Below are positions 43,773 through 53,700 of a stretch of 64,000 nt of DNA, one piece after another. The DNA comes from Christiangramia crocea (lineage in GTDB: Bacteria > Bacteroidota > Bacteroidia > Flavobacteriales > Flavobacteriaceae), in assembly GCF_022410465.1 (NCBI RefSeq), contig NZ_JAJSON010000016.1, positions 62,001 to 126,000 on the forward strand. The letters run 5' to 3'. Every line of letters begins with the position of its first letter. Within the stretch, counting starts at the first letter, position 1. Under the pieces are notes generated by a model. The model did no database searches. It had not been told where the DNA came from and was given only the letters and a program-made list of their open reading frames with translations. The position numbers and the translations under genes were made by a program.

Positions 43773-45776
43773 ATGGGAATATTTGAATCTAAAACACCTA
43801 AAGGCCCATTGGCAGATAAGTGGACCAATCACAAAAATGATATAAATCTTGTTAACCCGGCCAACAAACGTAATATTGATATTATCGTCGTTGGTACCGG
43901 TCTTGCTGGCGGAAGTGCTGCTGCAACTCTGGCCGAGCTGGGTTATAATGTAAAGACATTTTGCTACCAGGATTCTCCACGAAGGGCTCACTCAATTGCG
44001 GCCCAGGGAGGTATCAATGCAGCCAAGAACTACCAGGGAGATGGTGATTCTATTTACCGTCTCTTCTACGATACTATCAAAGGTGGTGACTACCGCTCAA
44101 GAGAATCCAACGTATATAGACTTGCGGAAGTTTCAGGAAACATCATAGACCAGTGCGTGGCACAGGGAGTTCCTTTTGCCCGTGAATATGGTGGCCTTCT
44201 GGATAACCGTTCTTTTGGAGGAGTTCTCGTATCAAGAACATTCTACGCTAAAGGACAGACAGGTCAGCAGTTATTGCTTGGAGCTTATTCTGCTATGAAC
44301 CGTCAAATCAATCGCGGAAAGATCCAGTCGTTTAACAGGCATGAGATGCTTGAGATCGTAAAGGTTGATGGTAAGGCTCGTGGAATTATCGCCAGAGACC
44401 TTGTAACAGGAGAACTTGAAAGACATTCAGCTCATGCCGTGGTTATCGCTTCAGGAGGTTACGGAAATGTTTTCTTCCTTTCAACTAATGCAATGGGAAG
44501 TAACGTAACGGCCAGCTGGAAAATACATAAAAAGGGGGCTTACTTTGCCAATCCTTGTTTCACCCAGATACACCCTACCTGTATTCCGGTATCAGGAGAT
44601 CATCAGTCTAAACTTACGCTGATGTCCGAATCCCTTCGTAATGATGGTAGAATCTGGGTTCCGAAGAAAAAAGAAGATGCTGAAGCCATTAGGAACGGCA
44701 AGAAAAAGCCGACCGAGCTTTCAGAAGAAGAAAGAGATTATTACTTAGAGAGAAGGTATCCGGCATTTGGAAACCTTGTGCCACGTGATGTTGCCTCCAG
44801 GGCAGCAAAAGAGCGTTGTGATGCAGGTTTTGGAGTGAATAAGACCGGAGAGGCCGTTTATCTTGATTTCAGTTCAGCTATCATGCGTTATGGTAAGGAA
44901 GCTGCAACCACTCAGAAAATAGACAATCCTTCAGACGAAAAAATAAAACAGTTAGGAAAAGAGGTTGTAGAAGCCAAATATGGTAACCTCTTCCAGATGT
45001 ATGAAAAGATCGTTGATGAGAATCCATACGAAACTCCAATGATGATCTATCCTGCAGTCCACTACACTATGGGAGGTGTTTGGGTAGATTATGATTTACA
45101 AACTACCATTCCGGGTTGCTACGCCATCGGGGAAGCCAACTTCTCAGATCACGGCGCCAACAGGCTTGGAGCTTCTGCCCTGATGCAGGGTCTTGCTGAC
45201 GGATATTTCGTGTTGCCTTATACCATTGGTAATTATCTTTCTAACGACATCAGGACCGGTGCAATACCAACTGATTCTCCGGAATTTGAAGCAGCTGAAG
45301 CTGAAGCTCGTGAAAGGATAGAAAAATTCATCAATAATAAGGGAACCAAATCTGTAGACCACTTCCATAAACTTTTAGGTAAGATCATGTGGAATAAGGT
45401 TGGAATGGCCAGGAATGCTGAAGGTCTCAAAGAGGCAATTCAAGAGATCAGCCAGCTTCGGGAGGAATTCTGGAAAGATGTAAAAGTTCCCGGGAGTGCT
45501 AATGAAATGAACGCCGAGCTCGAAAAAGCAGGTAGGGTGGCCGATTTTCTTGAACTTGGAGAATTATTTGCGAAAGATGCACTTCACAGAAATGAATCCT
45601 GTGGAGGTCACTTTAGAGAAGAATACCAGACCGAAGAAGGAGAAGCCCTTCGTGATGACGAAAACTTTATGTATGTAGCGGCCTGGGAATACACAGGTAA
45701 GCCCGGAGAAGCCATACTTCACAAAGAAGAACTGGAATACGAGGATATCGAAGTAAAAACAAGGAGCTATAAATAG
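43773..45776 (+). CDS. sdhA: Succinate dehydrogenase/fumarate reductase flavoprotein subunit
   Basis: 667 residues. N-terminal FAD-binding [17 protein letters not shown]; His73 in [10 protein letters not shown] is the usual site of covalent FAD attachment. The substrate-binding region includes [10 protein letters not shown] and MGGVWVDYD, with [18 protein letters not shown] near the active site. It oxidises succinate to fumarate in the TCA cycle. A 68-base spacer with repeats separates it from sdhB. Confidence 0.97.
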   Translation: MGIFESKTPKGPLADKWTNHKNDINLVNPANKRNIDIIVVGTGLAGGSAAATLAELGYNVKTFCYQDSPRRAHSIAAQGGINAAKNYQGDGDSIYRLFYDTIKGGDYRSRESNVYRLAEVSGNIIDQCVAQGVPFAREYGGLLDNRSFGGVLVSRTFYAKGQTGQQLLLGAYSAMNRQINRGKIQSFNRHEMLEIVKVDGKARGIIARDLVTGELERHSAHAVVIASGGYGNVFFLSTNAMGSNVTASWKIHKKGAYFANPCFTQIHPTCIPVSGDHQSKLTLMSESLRNDGRIWVPKKKEDAEAIRNGKKKPTELSEEERDYYLERRYPAFGNLVPRDVASRAAKERCDAGFGVNKTGEAVYLDFSSAIMRYGKEAATTQKIDNPSDEKIKQLGKEVVEAKYGNLFQMYEKIVDENPYETPMMIYPAVHYTMGGVWVDYDLQTTIPGCYAIGEANFSDHGANRLGASALMQGLADGYFVLPYTIGNYLSNDIRTGAIPTDSPEFEAAEAEARERIEKFINNKGTKSVDHFHKLLGKIMWNKVGMARNAEGLKEAIQEISQLREEFWKDVKVPGSANEMNAELEKAGRVADFLELGELFAKDALHRNESCGGHFREEYQTEEGEALRDDENFMYVAAWEYTGKPGEAILHKEELEYEDIEVKTRSYK

Positions 45777-45788
45777 ATTTGAGATCTT

Positions 45789-45830
45789 AGTGTTGAGAGG
45801 TTAGATGCTCAATACTCAATTCTCAACACT
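45789..45830 (+). promoter_or_regulatory. Stem-loop in the sdhA-sdhB spacer
   Basis: AGTGTTGAGA (45789-45798) and TCTCAACACT (45821-45830) form a perfect 10-bp inverted repeat with a 22-base loop, without a T-run. It would fold in the mRNA just upstream of the sdhB start and could serve in processing or translation control. Confidence 0.55.
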
Positions 45831-45835
45831 CAATA
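45808..45835. repeat. Four contiguous 7-bp tandem repeats before sdhB
   Basis: CTCAATA, CTCAATT, CTCAACA and CTCAATA follow each other without gaps, four exact 7-base steps, ending 9 bases before the sdhB ATG. The array includes the right arm of the stem-loop. Confidence 0.75.
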
Positions 45836-45844
45836 CTGTAGAAT

Positions 45845-46588
45845 ATGAACCTTACATTAAAAATATGGCGTCAGAAGAACGCCGACACTAAAGGAAAAGC
45901 AGTAACCTATCAAGTTGCAGACATCTCTCCTGATATGTCTTTTCTTGAAATGATGGACGTTCTTAATGAGCAGCTTATCGAAAAGGGGGATGAACCTGTA
46001 GCTTTTGATCACGACTGTCGTGAAGGGATTTGCGGATCCTGTAACCTGCAGATCAACGGTGAGCCTCATGGCCCGGACCGTGGCGTAACTACCTGCCAGC
46101 TGCACATGAGAAAATTCAAAGATGGAGATACCATCGTTATTGAACCTTTTCGCGCCAAGGCATTTCCTGTTATAAAGGATCTTGTGGTAGACCGCAGTGC
46201 TTTTGACCGTATTCAGCAGGCCGGTGGATATATTTCGGTGAACACCTCTGGAAACACTCAGGATGCCAACTCTATTCCAATTGAAAAGGACCATGCAGAT
46301 ATGTCTTTCTATGCAGCTACCTGCATTGGTTGTGGTGCCTGTGTTGCGGCATGCAAGAATGCAAGCGCTATGTTATTCACCGCTGCCAAGGTAAGTCAGT
46401 TCTCATTGCTTCCACAGGGTGAGGTTGAAGCAGATCGCCGGGTACTTCAGATGGTCGAGCAAATGGACAAGGAAGGTTTTGGTAACTGTACCAATACAGG
46501 AGCTTGTGAAATTGAATGTCCTAAAGGAATCTCTTTGGAAAACATTGCAAGAATGAACAGAGAGTATCTGAAAGCCAGTGTAAAATAA
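45845..46588 (+). CDS. sdhB: Succinate dehydrogenase/fumarate reductase iron-sulfur subunit
   Basis: 247 residues. The N-terminal [2Fe-2S] site is formed by [12 protein letters not shown] and a later TTCQLH; the C-terminal part holds [11 protein letters not shown] and [14 protein letters not shown], giving the [4Fe-4S] and [3Fe-4S] clusters. It carries electrons from FAD in SdhA to the haems in SdhC. Ends with a strong terminator. Confidence 0.97.
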   Translation: MNLTLKIWRQKNADTKGKAVTYQVADISPDMSFLEMMDVLNEQLIEKGDEPVAFDHDCREGICGSCNLQINGEPHGPDRGVTTCQLHMRKFKDGDTIVIEPFRAKAFPVIKDLVVDRSAFDRIQQAGGYISVNTSGNTQDANSIPIEKDHADMSFYAATCIGCGACVAACKNASAMLFTAAKVSQFSLLPQGEVEADRRVLQMVEQMDKEGFGNCTNTGACEIECPKGISLENIARMNREYLKASVK

Positions 46589-46616
46589 TTAACAATCGTT
46601 TAATTAGATATAGATG

Positions 46617-46645
46617 ATCCCGGACTTTGCAGTCCGGGATTTTTT
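46617..46645 (+). terminator. Terminator of the sdh operon
   Basis: A perfect 10-bp stem ATCCCGGACT/AGTCCGGGAT with the loop TTGC followed by TTTTT, 29 bases after the sdhB stop. The extended open frame of the next gene begins inside it, which argues for the later ATG as start of that gene. Confidence 0.92.
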
Positions 46646-46667
46646 ATGCATTTTGATTAAAAATTCT

Positions 46668-47825
46668 ATGATGCCAGTTCTTAGGAATATTTCCTCCAAA
46701 TTACCGGATACCACTCCGAGCATTTTTTCTCTGATGAGCGGGATGGCCAATGAATATAATGCCATTAACCTTTCACAGGGTTTTCCGAATTTTGAAACCG
46801 ACAAAAAGTTGAAAGATCTGGTGACAAAGGCAATGAATAATGGTTACAATCAATATCCACCATCACATGGAGTAGAAGAACTAAGAGAAGAGATCATAAA
46901 CAAAATTGCCAATCTCTACGATAAGGAATACGATCCGGAAACTGAAATAACCCTTACTGCCGGGGCAACCCAGGCTTTGTACTGCGCAATTACGGCCTTT
47001 ATTCATCCTGGAGATGAAGTTATTGTTCTTAAACCTGCTTATGACAGTTATGAGCCTACCATCAGGATAAACGGCGGTAAACCGGTTCTTATTCAGCTAA
47101 AGGGTGAAGATTATAAGGTTGATTGGAACGAAGTTAATAAAGCTATTACTCCAAGGACGAGGATGATCGTTATAAATACCCCACATAATCCAACAGGAAC
47201 CATTCTTTCAGAGGAGGATATGAAAAATCTGGAACAAATCTTAGACGGAACCGATATCATCCTTTTAAGCGATGAAGTTTATGAGCATCTGATCTTTGAT
47301 GGAAAGGAACATCAAAGTGCCTCAAAGTTTCCAGGCCTTTCAGAAAGAGCCGTCGTTTGTGCATCCTTCGGAAAAACCTTTCATAATACCGGCTGGAAAA
47401 CAGGTTACTGTGTTGCGCCCGAATATTTAATGAAAGAAATATGGAAGGTACATGAGGTAACGGTTTTTTCGGTGAACCATCCGATGCAAAGGGCCTACGC
47501 TGAATATATTAAGAAGCCGGAACATTACCTGGAACTTTCTCCATTTTATCAGAAAAAACGGGATCTCTTTCTGAACTTAATAGAGCAATCCCGGTTTAGC
47601 TATACCCCATCTTCCGGCACCTATTTTCAGCTTTTAAATTATTCTGAAATCACCCAGGAAAATGATGTGACCTTTGCTGAAAAACTGGTTAAAGAAAACG
47701 GTCTGGCCGCAATTCCGGTTTCAGTCTTCAATATAGATCAGAAAGACCATAAACAACTCCGATTCTGTTTTGCCAAAACTGATGAAACCCTGGAACGGGC
47801 CGCAGAAATATTGTGTAAACTATAA
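46668..47825 (+). CDS. Pyridoxal-phosphate aminotransferase, methionine aminotransferase-like (YbdL)
   Basis: 385 residues from the ATG at 46668 (a second ATG follows at once). Class I aminotransferase: LSQGFPNFETD at the start, NTPHNPTGT, the lysine in ASFGKTFHNTGWKTGY and the arginine region near HKQLRFCFAKT. The YbdL/KAT-like group prefers methionine and glutamine as amino donors and takes part in methionine salvage. pdeM follows, beginning 1 base after its stop. Confidence 0.9.
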   Translation: MMPVLRNISSKLPDTTPSIFSLMSGMANEYNAINLSQGFPNFETDKKLKDLVTKAMNNGYNQYPPSHGVEELREEIINKIANLYDKEYDPETEITLTAGATQALYCAITAFIHPGDEVIVLKPAYDSYEPTIRINGGKPVLIQLKGEDYKVDWNEVNKAITPRTRMIVINTPHNPTGTILSEEDMKNLEQILDGTDIILLSDEVYEHLIFDGKEHQSASKFPGLSERAVVCASFGKTFHNTGWKTGYCVAPEYLMKEIWKVHEVTVFSVNHPMQRAYAEYIKKPEHYLELSPFYQKKRDLFLNLIEQSRFSYTPSSGTYFQLLNYSEITQENDVTFAEKLVKENGLAAIPVSVFNIDQKDHKQLRFCFAKTDETLERAAEILCKL

Positions 47826-47826
47826 T

Positions 47827-48462
47827 ATGAACCTGAACATACGGATAAGAAACCGTGATTTTGTATTACATCCTTCCGGAGCTGTTTACTGGCCGGAACA
47901 GGAAATATTACTAATCGCCGATGTACACCTGGGGAAAATTTCGCATTTCAGAAAACACGGGAGTGCTGTACCCGCAAATGCCATAGCCGGTAATTTTAGA
48001 AAAATGGATCAGCTTATCAAAGAGTTTGATCCCGAACACATAGTTTTTTTGGGAGATCTCTTCCATAGCTCCCTAAATATGGAGTGGAATATGTTTGAGG
48101 AATGGCATTCAACACTCGACAACCAGGTACATCTCATTGCTGGAAATCATGATATTATCTCGCCTCTTAAATATGAAAAACTGGGTATAAAACTTTTTCC
48201 TGAAATTGAGGCAGATGGGTTTCTTTTAAGTCACCATCCCCAAAAAACAAATGATCTGTTCAATCTTTGTGGTCATATTCATCCGGGTTATAAAATGAGA
48301 GGTGATGGCAAACAAGTATTGAAACTTTCATGTTTCTTCCAGGGACCTAACCAGTTAATATTGCCCGCATTCGGAGATTTTACAGGCAATTATTTTATGG
48401 AACCGGAAGAGGAAGACCGGGTTTTTGCCATCACCGGAAAAGAAGTAATTTTAGTAACCTAA
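47827..48462 (+). CDS. pdeM: Ligase-associated DNA-damage-response metallophosphoesterase PdeM
   Basis: 211 residues from the ATG at 47827. Calcineurin-like motifs are complete: ADVHLGK, LGDLFHS, GNHD and CGHIHPG. The family is named for its usual neighbours LigD-like ligase, Lhr-like helicase and an exonuclease; none is next to it here, so it stands apart, behind an aminotransferase gene. Presumed role is phosphodiester cleavage in DNA repair. Confidence 0.88.
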   Translation: MNLNIRIRNRDFVLHPSGAVYWPEQEILLIADVHLGKISHFRKHGSAVPANAIAGNFRKMDQLIKEFDPEHIVFLGDLFHSSLNMEWNMFEEWHSTLDNQVHLIAGNHDIISPLKYEKLGIKLFPEIEADGFLLSHHPQKTNDLFNLCGHIHPGYKMRGDGKQVLKLSCFFQGPNQLILPAFGDFTGNYFMEPEEEDRVFAITGKEVILVT

Positions 48463-48474
48463 ATTTCGCTGATC

Positions 48475-49272
48475 ATGTTAAAGAAACTGGCCATTTTCAA
48501 TTTTCTGTCTGTGGTACTTGCACTTGGGATAAATTTCCTGGCACAAACCGGACAGATCAATGGAAAGACCATTGGCGAAATAAGTGATAAATACCCTAAC
48601 CTTTTCACACCAGCTGATTATGCTTTCGTCATCTGGGGCCCAATATTTATAGGCTTACTGGCTTTTTCAGGTTTTATGGTTTACCAGGCTTTTTCCAATG
48701 GAAAATATACCGGTTTTATAAAGAACACATCGGGCTGGTTTATAGTTGCCAACATAGCAATGAGCTGCTGGATAATTGCATGGCTTTACGAATACATTGG
48801 GCTTTCGGTGATCTTTATGTTCCTTATACTGATGAAACTATTGAAAATCATCCTTAATAATAATATGGAGAAATGGGATGCCCCTATCCAGACTATTGCA
48901 TTTTACTGGTGGCCTATCTGCCTTTTTTCAGGCTGGATAAGTGTGGCAGTAATTGCAAATATGGCTTCCTATCTTTCAAAAACTGGCTGGGATGGCGCTA
49001 TTTTTTCTGAAGTAGAGTGGACCGTTATCATGATAGGTGTGGCAACCATAATTAACCTGCTTATGATACATCTTAGAAATATGCGTGAATTTGCTGCTGT
49101 AGGTATCTGGGCTTTAATTGCAATTTATGTGCGGCATCAGGGGGCTGAAGAATTAATAGCAAAAACCGCGCTGGGCGGCGCCATACTGTTATTACTCAAT
49201 ATCACATACCACGCCTTTATCAATCGTAAAACCAATCCGGTCTATCGATTACTGCATGGTGATAAGATTTAA
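48475..49272 (+). CDS. TspO/MBR-like membrane protein, long form
   Basis: 265 residues with seven or eight hydrophobic segments and many Trp. The N-terminal ADYAFVIWGPIFIGLLAF and central WPICLFSGWISVA segments fit TspO/MBR-type proteins of the longer kind (typical TspO has about 160 residues). TspO proteins bind porphyrins and other hydrophobic ligands; function of long forms is unknown. 12 bases after pdeM; its stop shares TTAA with the convergent oxidoreductase gene. Confidence 0.62.
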   Translation: MLKKLAIFNFLSVVLALGINFLAQTGQINGKTIGEISDKYPNLFTPADYAFVIWGPIFIGLLAFSGFMVYQAFSNGKYTGFIKNTSGWFIVANIAMSCWIIAWLYEYIGLSVIFMFLILMKLLKIILNNNMEKWDAPIQTIAFYWWPICLFSGWISVAVIANMASYLSKTGWDGAIFSEVEWTVIMIGVATIINLLMIHLRNMREFAAVGIWALIAIYVRHQGAEELIAKTALGGAILLLLNITYHAFINRKTNPVYRLLHGDKI

Positions 49273-50624
49273 ACCATAGACTTTATATCCCCGGCCCATG
49301 TTGGATAAGTAAATATCATCCTCTTTAAGGTATCGCAATCCAGTTTTCCACACATGGCCATGACGAACATATTTATCATTTCACTGGCCTCCGCACTTAC
49401 AAGGTGTGCCCCCAGGATCAGACCTGTTTTTTTATCAACCAGGGTTTTAAAAGCATAATAATTATCATTAATCCTTTTAGAATTGAACCAATCCGGGACA
49501 TTCTTCTGCTCCACATGAAAATCATATCCTTCTTCCCTGGCCTGCTTTTCATTCAATCCTACTGAAGCCAGGTTAGGAATGGTAAATACCACCGAAGGCT
49601 GCGGGGGAAAATCAACGGTTTTTGCCCTGTCCTTATTCAGGATATTAGCTGCGACTATCCTGGCCTCCTGGGATGATAATGGTGTTAAAGGCAGACCTTC
49701 GCTGGCTGAAACGTCACCACAGGCATATACACTTTTATTGCTTGTGTTCTGAAGATGTTCATTTACCGTGATTCCTTTTTTTGAATATTCAACATTCCCT
49801 TTTTCGAGATCCAGTTCATCTATTGATGGAACCCGACCGGCAGCATTAACCACCATTTTGGCTTTAACAGAAATTTCATTCCCGTTCTGATCTGCAGTAA
49901 CCCGGAAGTTGGTTTGAAGCTTTTCAATTTCCTCCACCTTTGCGTTGAAGATAAATTTGATACCAATGTCTTCTGAGGCCTGCTGAAGGTATTTCACCAT
50001 ATCCTCATCAAAGTTATTAAGTGATCTGGATTCAGCATCCATTACTGTAACATCCACGCCACACCGGGCAGCCATATGCGCGAATTCCATTCCTACATAT
50101 CCTGCTCCTATAAAAATGATACTTTCCGGTAGTTCTTCCAGCTCAAGAAAATCATCGCTTATAATCGGAAGATGTCCGCCCGGCACAGGCAATTCCAGAG
50201 GTTTGTTTCCCGTAGCAATAACGATCTTTTTTGCATTCACAGTTTTCCCTTCTACCGAAAGGCTGTTTTCATCAAGGAATTTAGGAGACTGATGATACAT
50301 TTTGATACCAAGGGATTCAAGATTCTTTTCTGTCGCTGCCGGAACAGCATCGGTAAAAGTCTTTTTGAAATTCATAAGATCTCTCCAGCTGAATTCGGGC
50401 ATTTTTGTAATACCCTTTCCTTTAATTTTTTCAGCCCTGTCGATGATTTCTGTTAGTCCTAGTAGAACTTTTTTAGGGTCACAGCCACGATTAGGGCAGG
50501 TTCCTCCAAATTCCCGGTTATCGGCAATGGCCACTTTCAAGCCTTCTGCCGCACATTCCCTGGCTACACTTTTTCCGGCGGTTCCCGTACCTATCACAAA
50601 AACGTCAAATTCTTCAATCCCCAT
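49269..50624 (-). CDS. FAD/NAD(P)-dependent disulfide oxidoreductase, class I-like
   Basis: 451 residues from the ATG at 50624 (frame extends to a GTG at 50693). FAD site FVIGTGTAGKSVA, redox disulfide GGTCPNRGC, NAD(P) site FIGAGYVGMEFAHMA and YACGDVSASEG. The C-terminal dimerisation domain ends in FTYPTWAGD where glutathione and lipoamide reductases have a HPTxxE base pair: the His is replaced by Tyr and Glu by Asp. So it is a class I disulfide oxidoreductase with an altered acid/base dyad; substrate unknown. Confidence 0.85.
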   Translation of the reverse strand: MGIEEFDVFVIGTGTAGKSVARECAAEGLKVAIADNREFGGTCPNRGCDPKKVLLGLTEIIDRAEKIKGKGITKMPEFSWRDLMNFKKTFTDAVPAATEKNLESLGIKMYHQSPKFLDENSLSVEGKTVNAKKIVIATGNKPLELPVPGGHLPIISDDFLELEELPESIIFIGAGYVGMEFAHMAARCGVDVTVMDAESRSLNNFDEDMVKYLQQASEDIGIKFIFNAKVEEIEKLQTNFRVTADQNGNEISVKAKMVVNAAGRVPSIDELDLEKGNVEYSKKGITVNEHLQNTSNKSVYACGDVSASEGLPLTPLSSQEARIVAANILNKDRAKTVDFPPQPSVVFTIPNLASVGLNEKQAREEGYDFHVEQKNVPDWFNSKRINDNYYAFKTLVDKKTGLILGAHLVSAEASEMINMFVMAMCGKLDCDTLKRMIFTYPTWAGDIKSMV

Positions 50625-50728
50625 ATTAATCCGTTTTGAATGAATGTAATTATCCTTTAACAGATTCTGCGTTAGAGAAATGGTAAAATTCACAAATGCT
50701 ATATAATCGTTAAAAATGAAATTTTTGG

Positions 50729-50759
50729 TTGTAAGGCTTTGAGTATGAAATTATCTTTG
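50729..50759 (+). promoter_or_regulatory. Promoter directly before the mfd start codon
   Basis: TTG at 50729-50731, a 20-base spacer and TATCTTTG at 50752-50759. Five bases later the ATG at 50765 begins, so the transcript is probably leaderless, as for hflX. The upstream GTG at 50759 falls in the box and is rejected as start. Confidence 0.6.
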
Positions 50760-50764
50760 TGGCA

Positions 50765-53700
50765 ATGAGTATAAATCTTATCGCCAAAAGTTTTGCACAA
50801 TCCCCGCTACAGCAGGAATTGCAGAACGCTATTTCCAATTCTGAAAATCTAACTGAAAAATCACATTTAAAAGGCCTTGTAGGATCGGCTTTGTCTTTTG
50901 TGATTTCAAATGCCTTTAAAGAGTCAGACCGACCTTTCCTGCTCATTTTCAACGATAAGGAAGAAGCGGCCTATTACCTTAATGACCTAGAACAGCTCGT
51001 TGGCGAAAAGAACGTACTTTTTTATCCGGGTAGCTATCGAAGACCTTATCAAATTGAGGAAACCGACAACGCTAACGTGCTTTTAAGGGCAGAAGTACTT
51101 AACCGCATTAACTCCCGAAAGAAACCGGCCATAATTGTCACCTATCCGGATGCGCTTTTTGAAAAGGTAGTGACCAGGAAGGAACTGGACAGAAGCACTC
51201 TGAAGATCACGATTGGCGATGAACTTTCCATAGACTTTGTAAACGAAGTTCTTTTTGAATATCAGTTCAAAAGGGTGGATTTTGTAACCGAGCCGGGTGA
51301 ATTTTCCGTTCGCGGGGGGATAATTGATGTTTTTTCCTTCAGCCATGATGAGCCTTACCGGATCGAATTTTTTGGAGATGAAGTTGACAGCATAAGGACC
51401 TTTGATGTTGAAACCCAGCTATCTACCGACAAAAAGAAGAAGATTTCAGTAATGCCGAATGTTGAAAACAAACATCTGGACGAGGTAAGGGAAAGTTTCC
51501 TTAAATATATTTCAGCAAAAACGGTAGTTTTCATAAAAAACCTGGATCTGCTTTCTGCCCAGGCTGATAAACTCTTCCAAAAAGCCGAAGAAGCCTTCAA
51601 AGAACTTTCAGAAGATGTAAAACACAGTGAACCCAAAGAATTGTTCTGCAATGCTGAATTGCTTAAAAAACAATTCCTTGATTACTCCATTGTGGAACTC
51701 AGCAACCAGGCTTTTCTGAATCCGGAGAAACAAATAAAGTTCAATACCAAACCTCAGCCTTCATTTAACAAGCAATTCGATCTACTAATTGATGATCTTA
51801 TTGAAAACCAGGAAGCCGGTTACTCAAATTTCATTTGTTGCGTTAGTGAGCAGCAGGCTAAGCGATTTCACGATATTTTCGATGATCAGGAGAAGGAGGT
51901 TAAATATCAGACACCTGTTTTCTCAATGTTCCAGGGTTTTATCGATGAAGATTCCAAAACGGTTTGTTATACAGATCATCAGATCTTTGAACGTTATCAT
52001 AAATTCCATCTGAAGAATGGTTACGCTAAAAAACAGGCGATAACTCTAAAGGAATTAACCAATCTTGAGGTCGGCGATTATGTGACTCATATTGACCACG
52101 GAATTGGAAAATTTGGCGGGCTTCAAAAGATAGATGTTGAAGGAAAGAAACAGGAAGCTATCAAACTTATCTACGGAGAAAGGGATATTCTTTACCTGAG
52201 CATACATTCCCTCCATAAAATCTCCAAGTTCAACGGGAAGGACGGCAAGCCCCCGAAGATCTATAAACTGGGAAGTAATGCCTGGAAAAATCTTAAGAAG
52301 AAGACCAAGGCACGGGTCAAGCATATCGCTTATGACCTTATAAAACTTTACGCCAAACGCCGACTCGAAAAAGGTTTCAAATATGACCCGGATTCCTACT
52401 TGCAGCATGAACTGGAAGCGTCGTTCATGTATGAAGATACTCCCGATCAAAGTTCGGCAACCGAAGCGGTGAAAAAAGATATGGAAAATGAGAAGCCCAT
52501 GGATCGCCTGGTTTGCGGGGATGTAGGTTTCGGAAAAACCGAAGTTGCCATTCGCGCGGCATTTAAAGCTGTGGACAATAACAAACAGGTTGCCGTTCTG
52601 GTGCCAACCACTATTCTCGCCTTCCAGCATCACCAGACCTTTACTGAAAGGCTGAAGGATTTCCCGGTTCGGATAGATTACCTGAATCGTTTCAGAACAG
52701 CCAGGGAGCGCAGGGAAACCCTGCAAGACCTGGAAAGTGGTAAGGTAGATATAATCATAGGGACACATCAACTGGTTAACAAAGCCGTAAAATTCAAAGA
52801 TCTTGGCTTACTAATAGTAGATGAAGAGCAGAAATTTGGAGTGGCAGTAAAGGATAAGTTGAAAACGATAAAAGAGAATGTTGATACACTTACACTTACT
52901 GCAACACCAATTCCAAGGACTTTACAGTTTAGTTTAATGGCGGCCCGAGACCTTTCAACCATCACCACTCCGCCTCCCAACCGTTATCCTATAGAATCAC
53001 ATGTGATCAGATTTTCAGAAGAGATCATCAGAGACGCGATCTCTTATGAAATACAACGAGGCGGGCAGGTCTTCTTCATTCATAACCGGGTAGAGAATAT
53101 CAAGGAAGTTGCCGGGATGATCCAGCGGTTAGTACCCGATGCAAAGATAGGCGTGGGCCACGGGCAGATGGAAGGAAAGAAACTGGAAAAATTAATGCTA
53201 AGCTTTATTAATGGCGAGTTTGATGTACTGGTTTCCACAACCATTGTGGAAAGCGGCCTGGATGTTTCAGATGCCAATACCATTTTCATCAACAACGCCA
53301 ATAACTTTGGCCTGTCAGACCTTCACCAGATGCGTGGCCGTGTAGGAAGAAGTAATAAGAAAGCATTCTGTTATTTTATCACTCCGCCTTATTCTGCAAT
53401 GACCGAAGATGCCAGAAAGCGTATTACCGCACTCGAACAGTTTACAGAGTTAGGCAGCGGATTCAATATTGCAATGAAGGACCTTGAAATTAGGGGAGCA
53501 GGAGATCTTTTAGGAGGCGAACAAAGTGGATTCATCAATGAGATCGGTTTTGATACTTATCAGAAGATCCTGAATGAGGCGATAGAAGAATTAAAAGAGA
53601 ACGAGTTCCGGGATCTGTATGCCGAAACCGAAGATATAGAACATAAGGATTTTGTTAAAGACACCCAGATCGATACTGATTTCGAATTGTTATTCCCCGA

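Noticed and set aside
46614-46667. Upstream extension of the aminotransferase gene
   Set aside because: It would begin inside the sdh terminator hairpin; the ATG at 46668 fits the family start.
52055-52771. 238-codon open frame on the minus strand inside mfd
   Set aside because: Lies wholly opposite conserved Mfd motifs; shadow frame.
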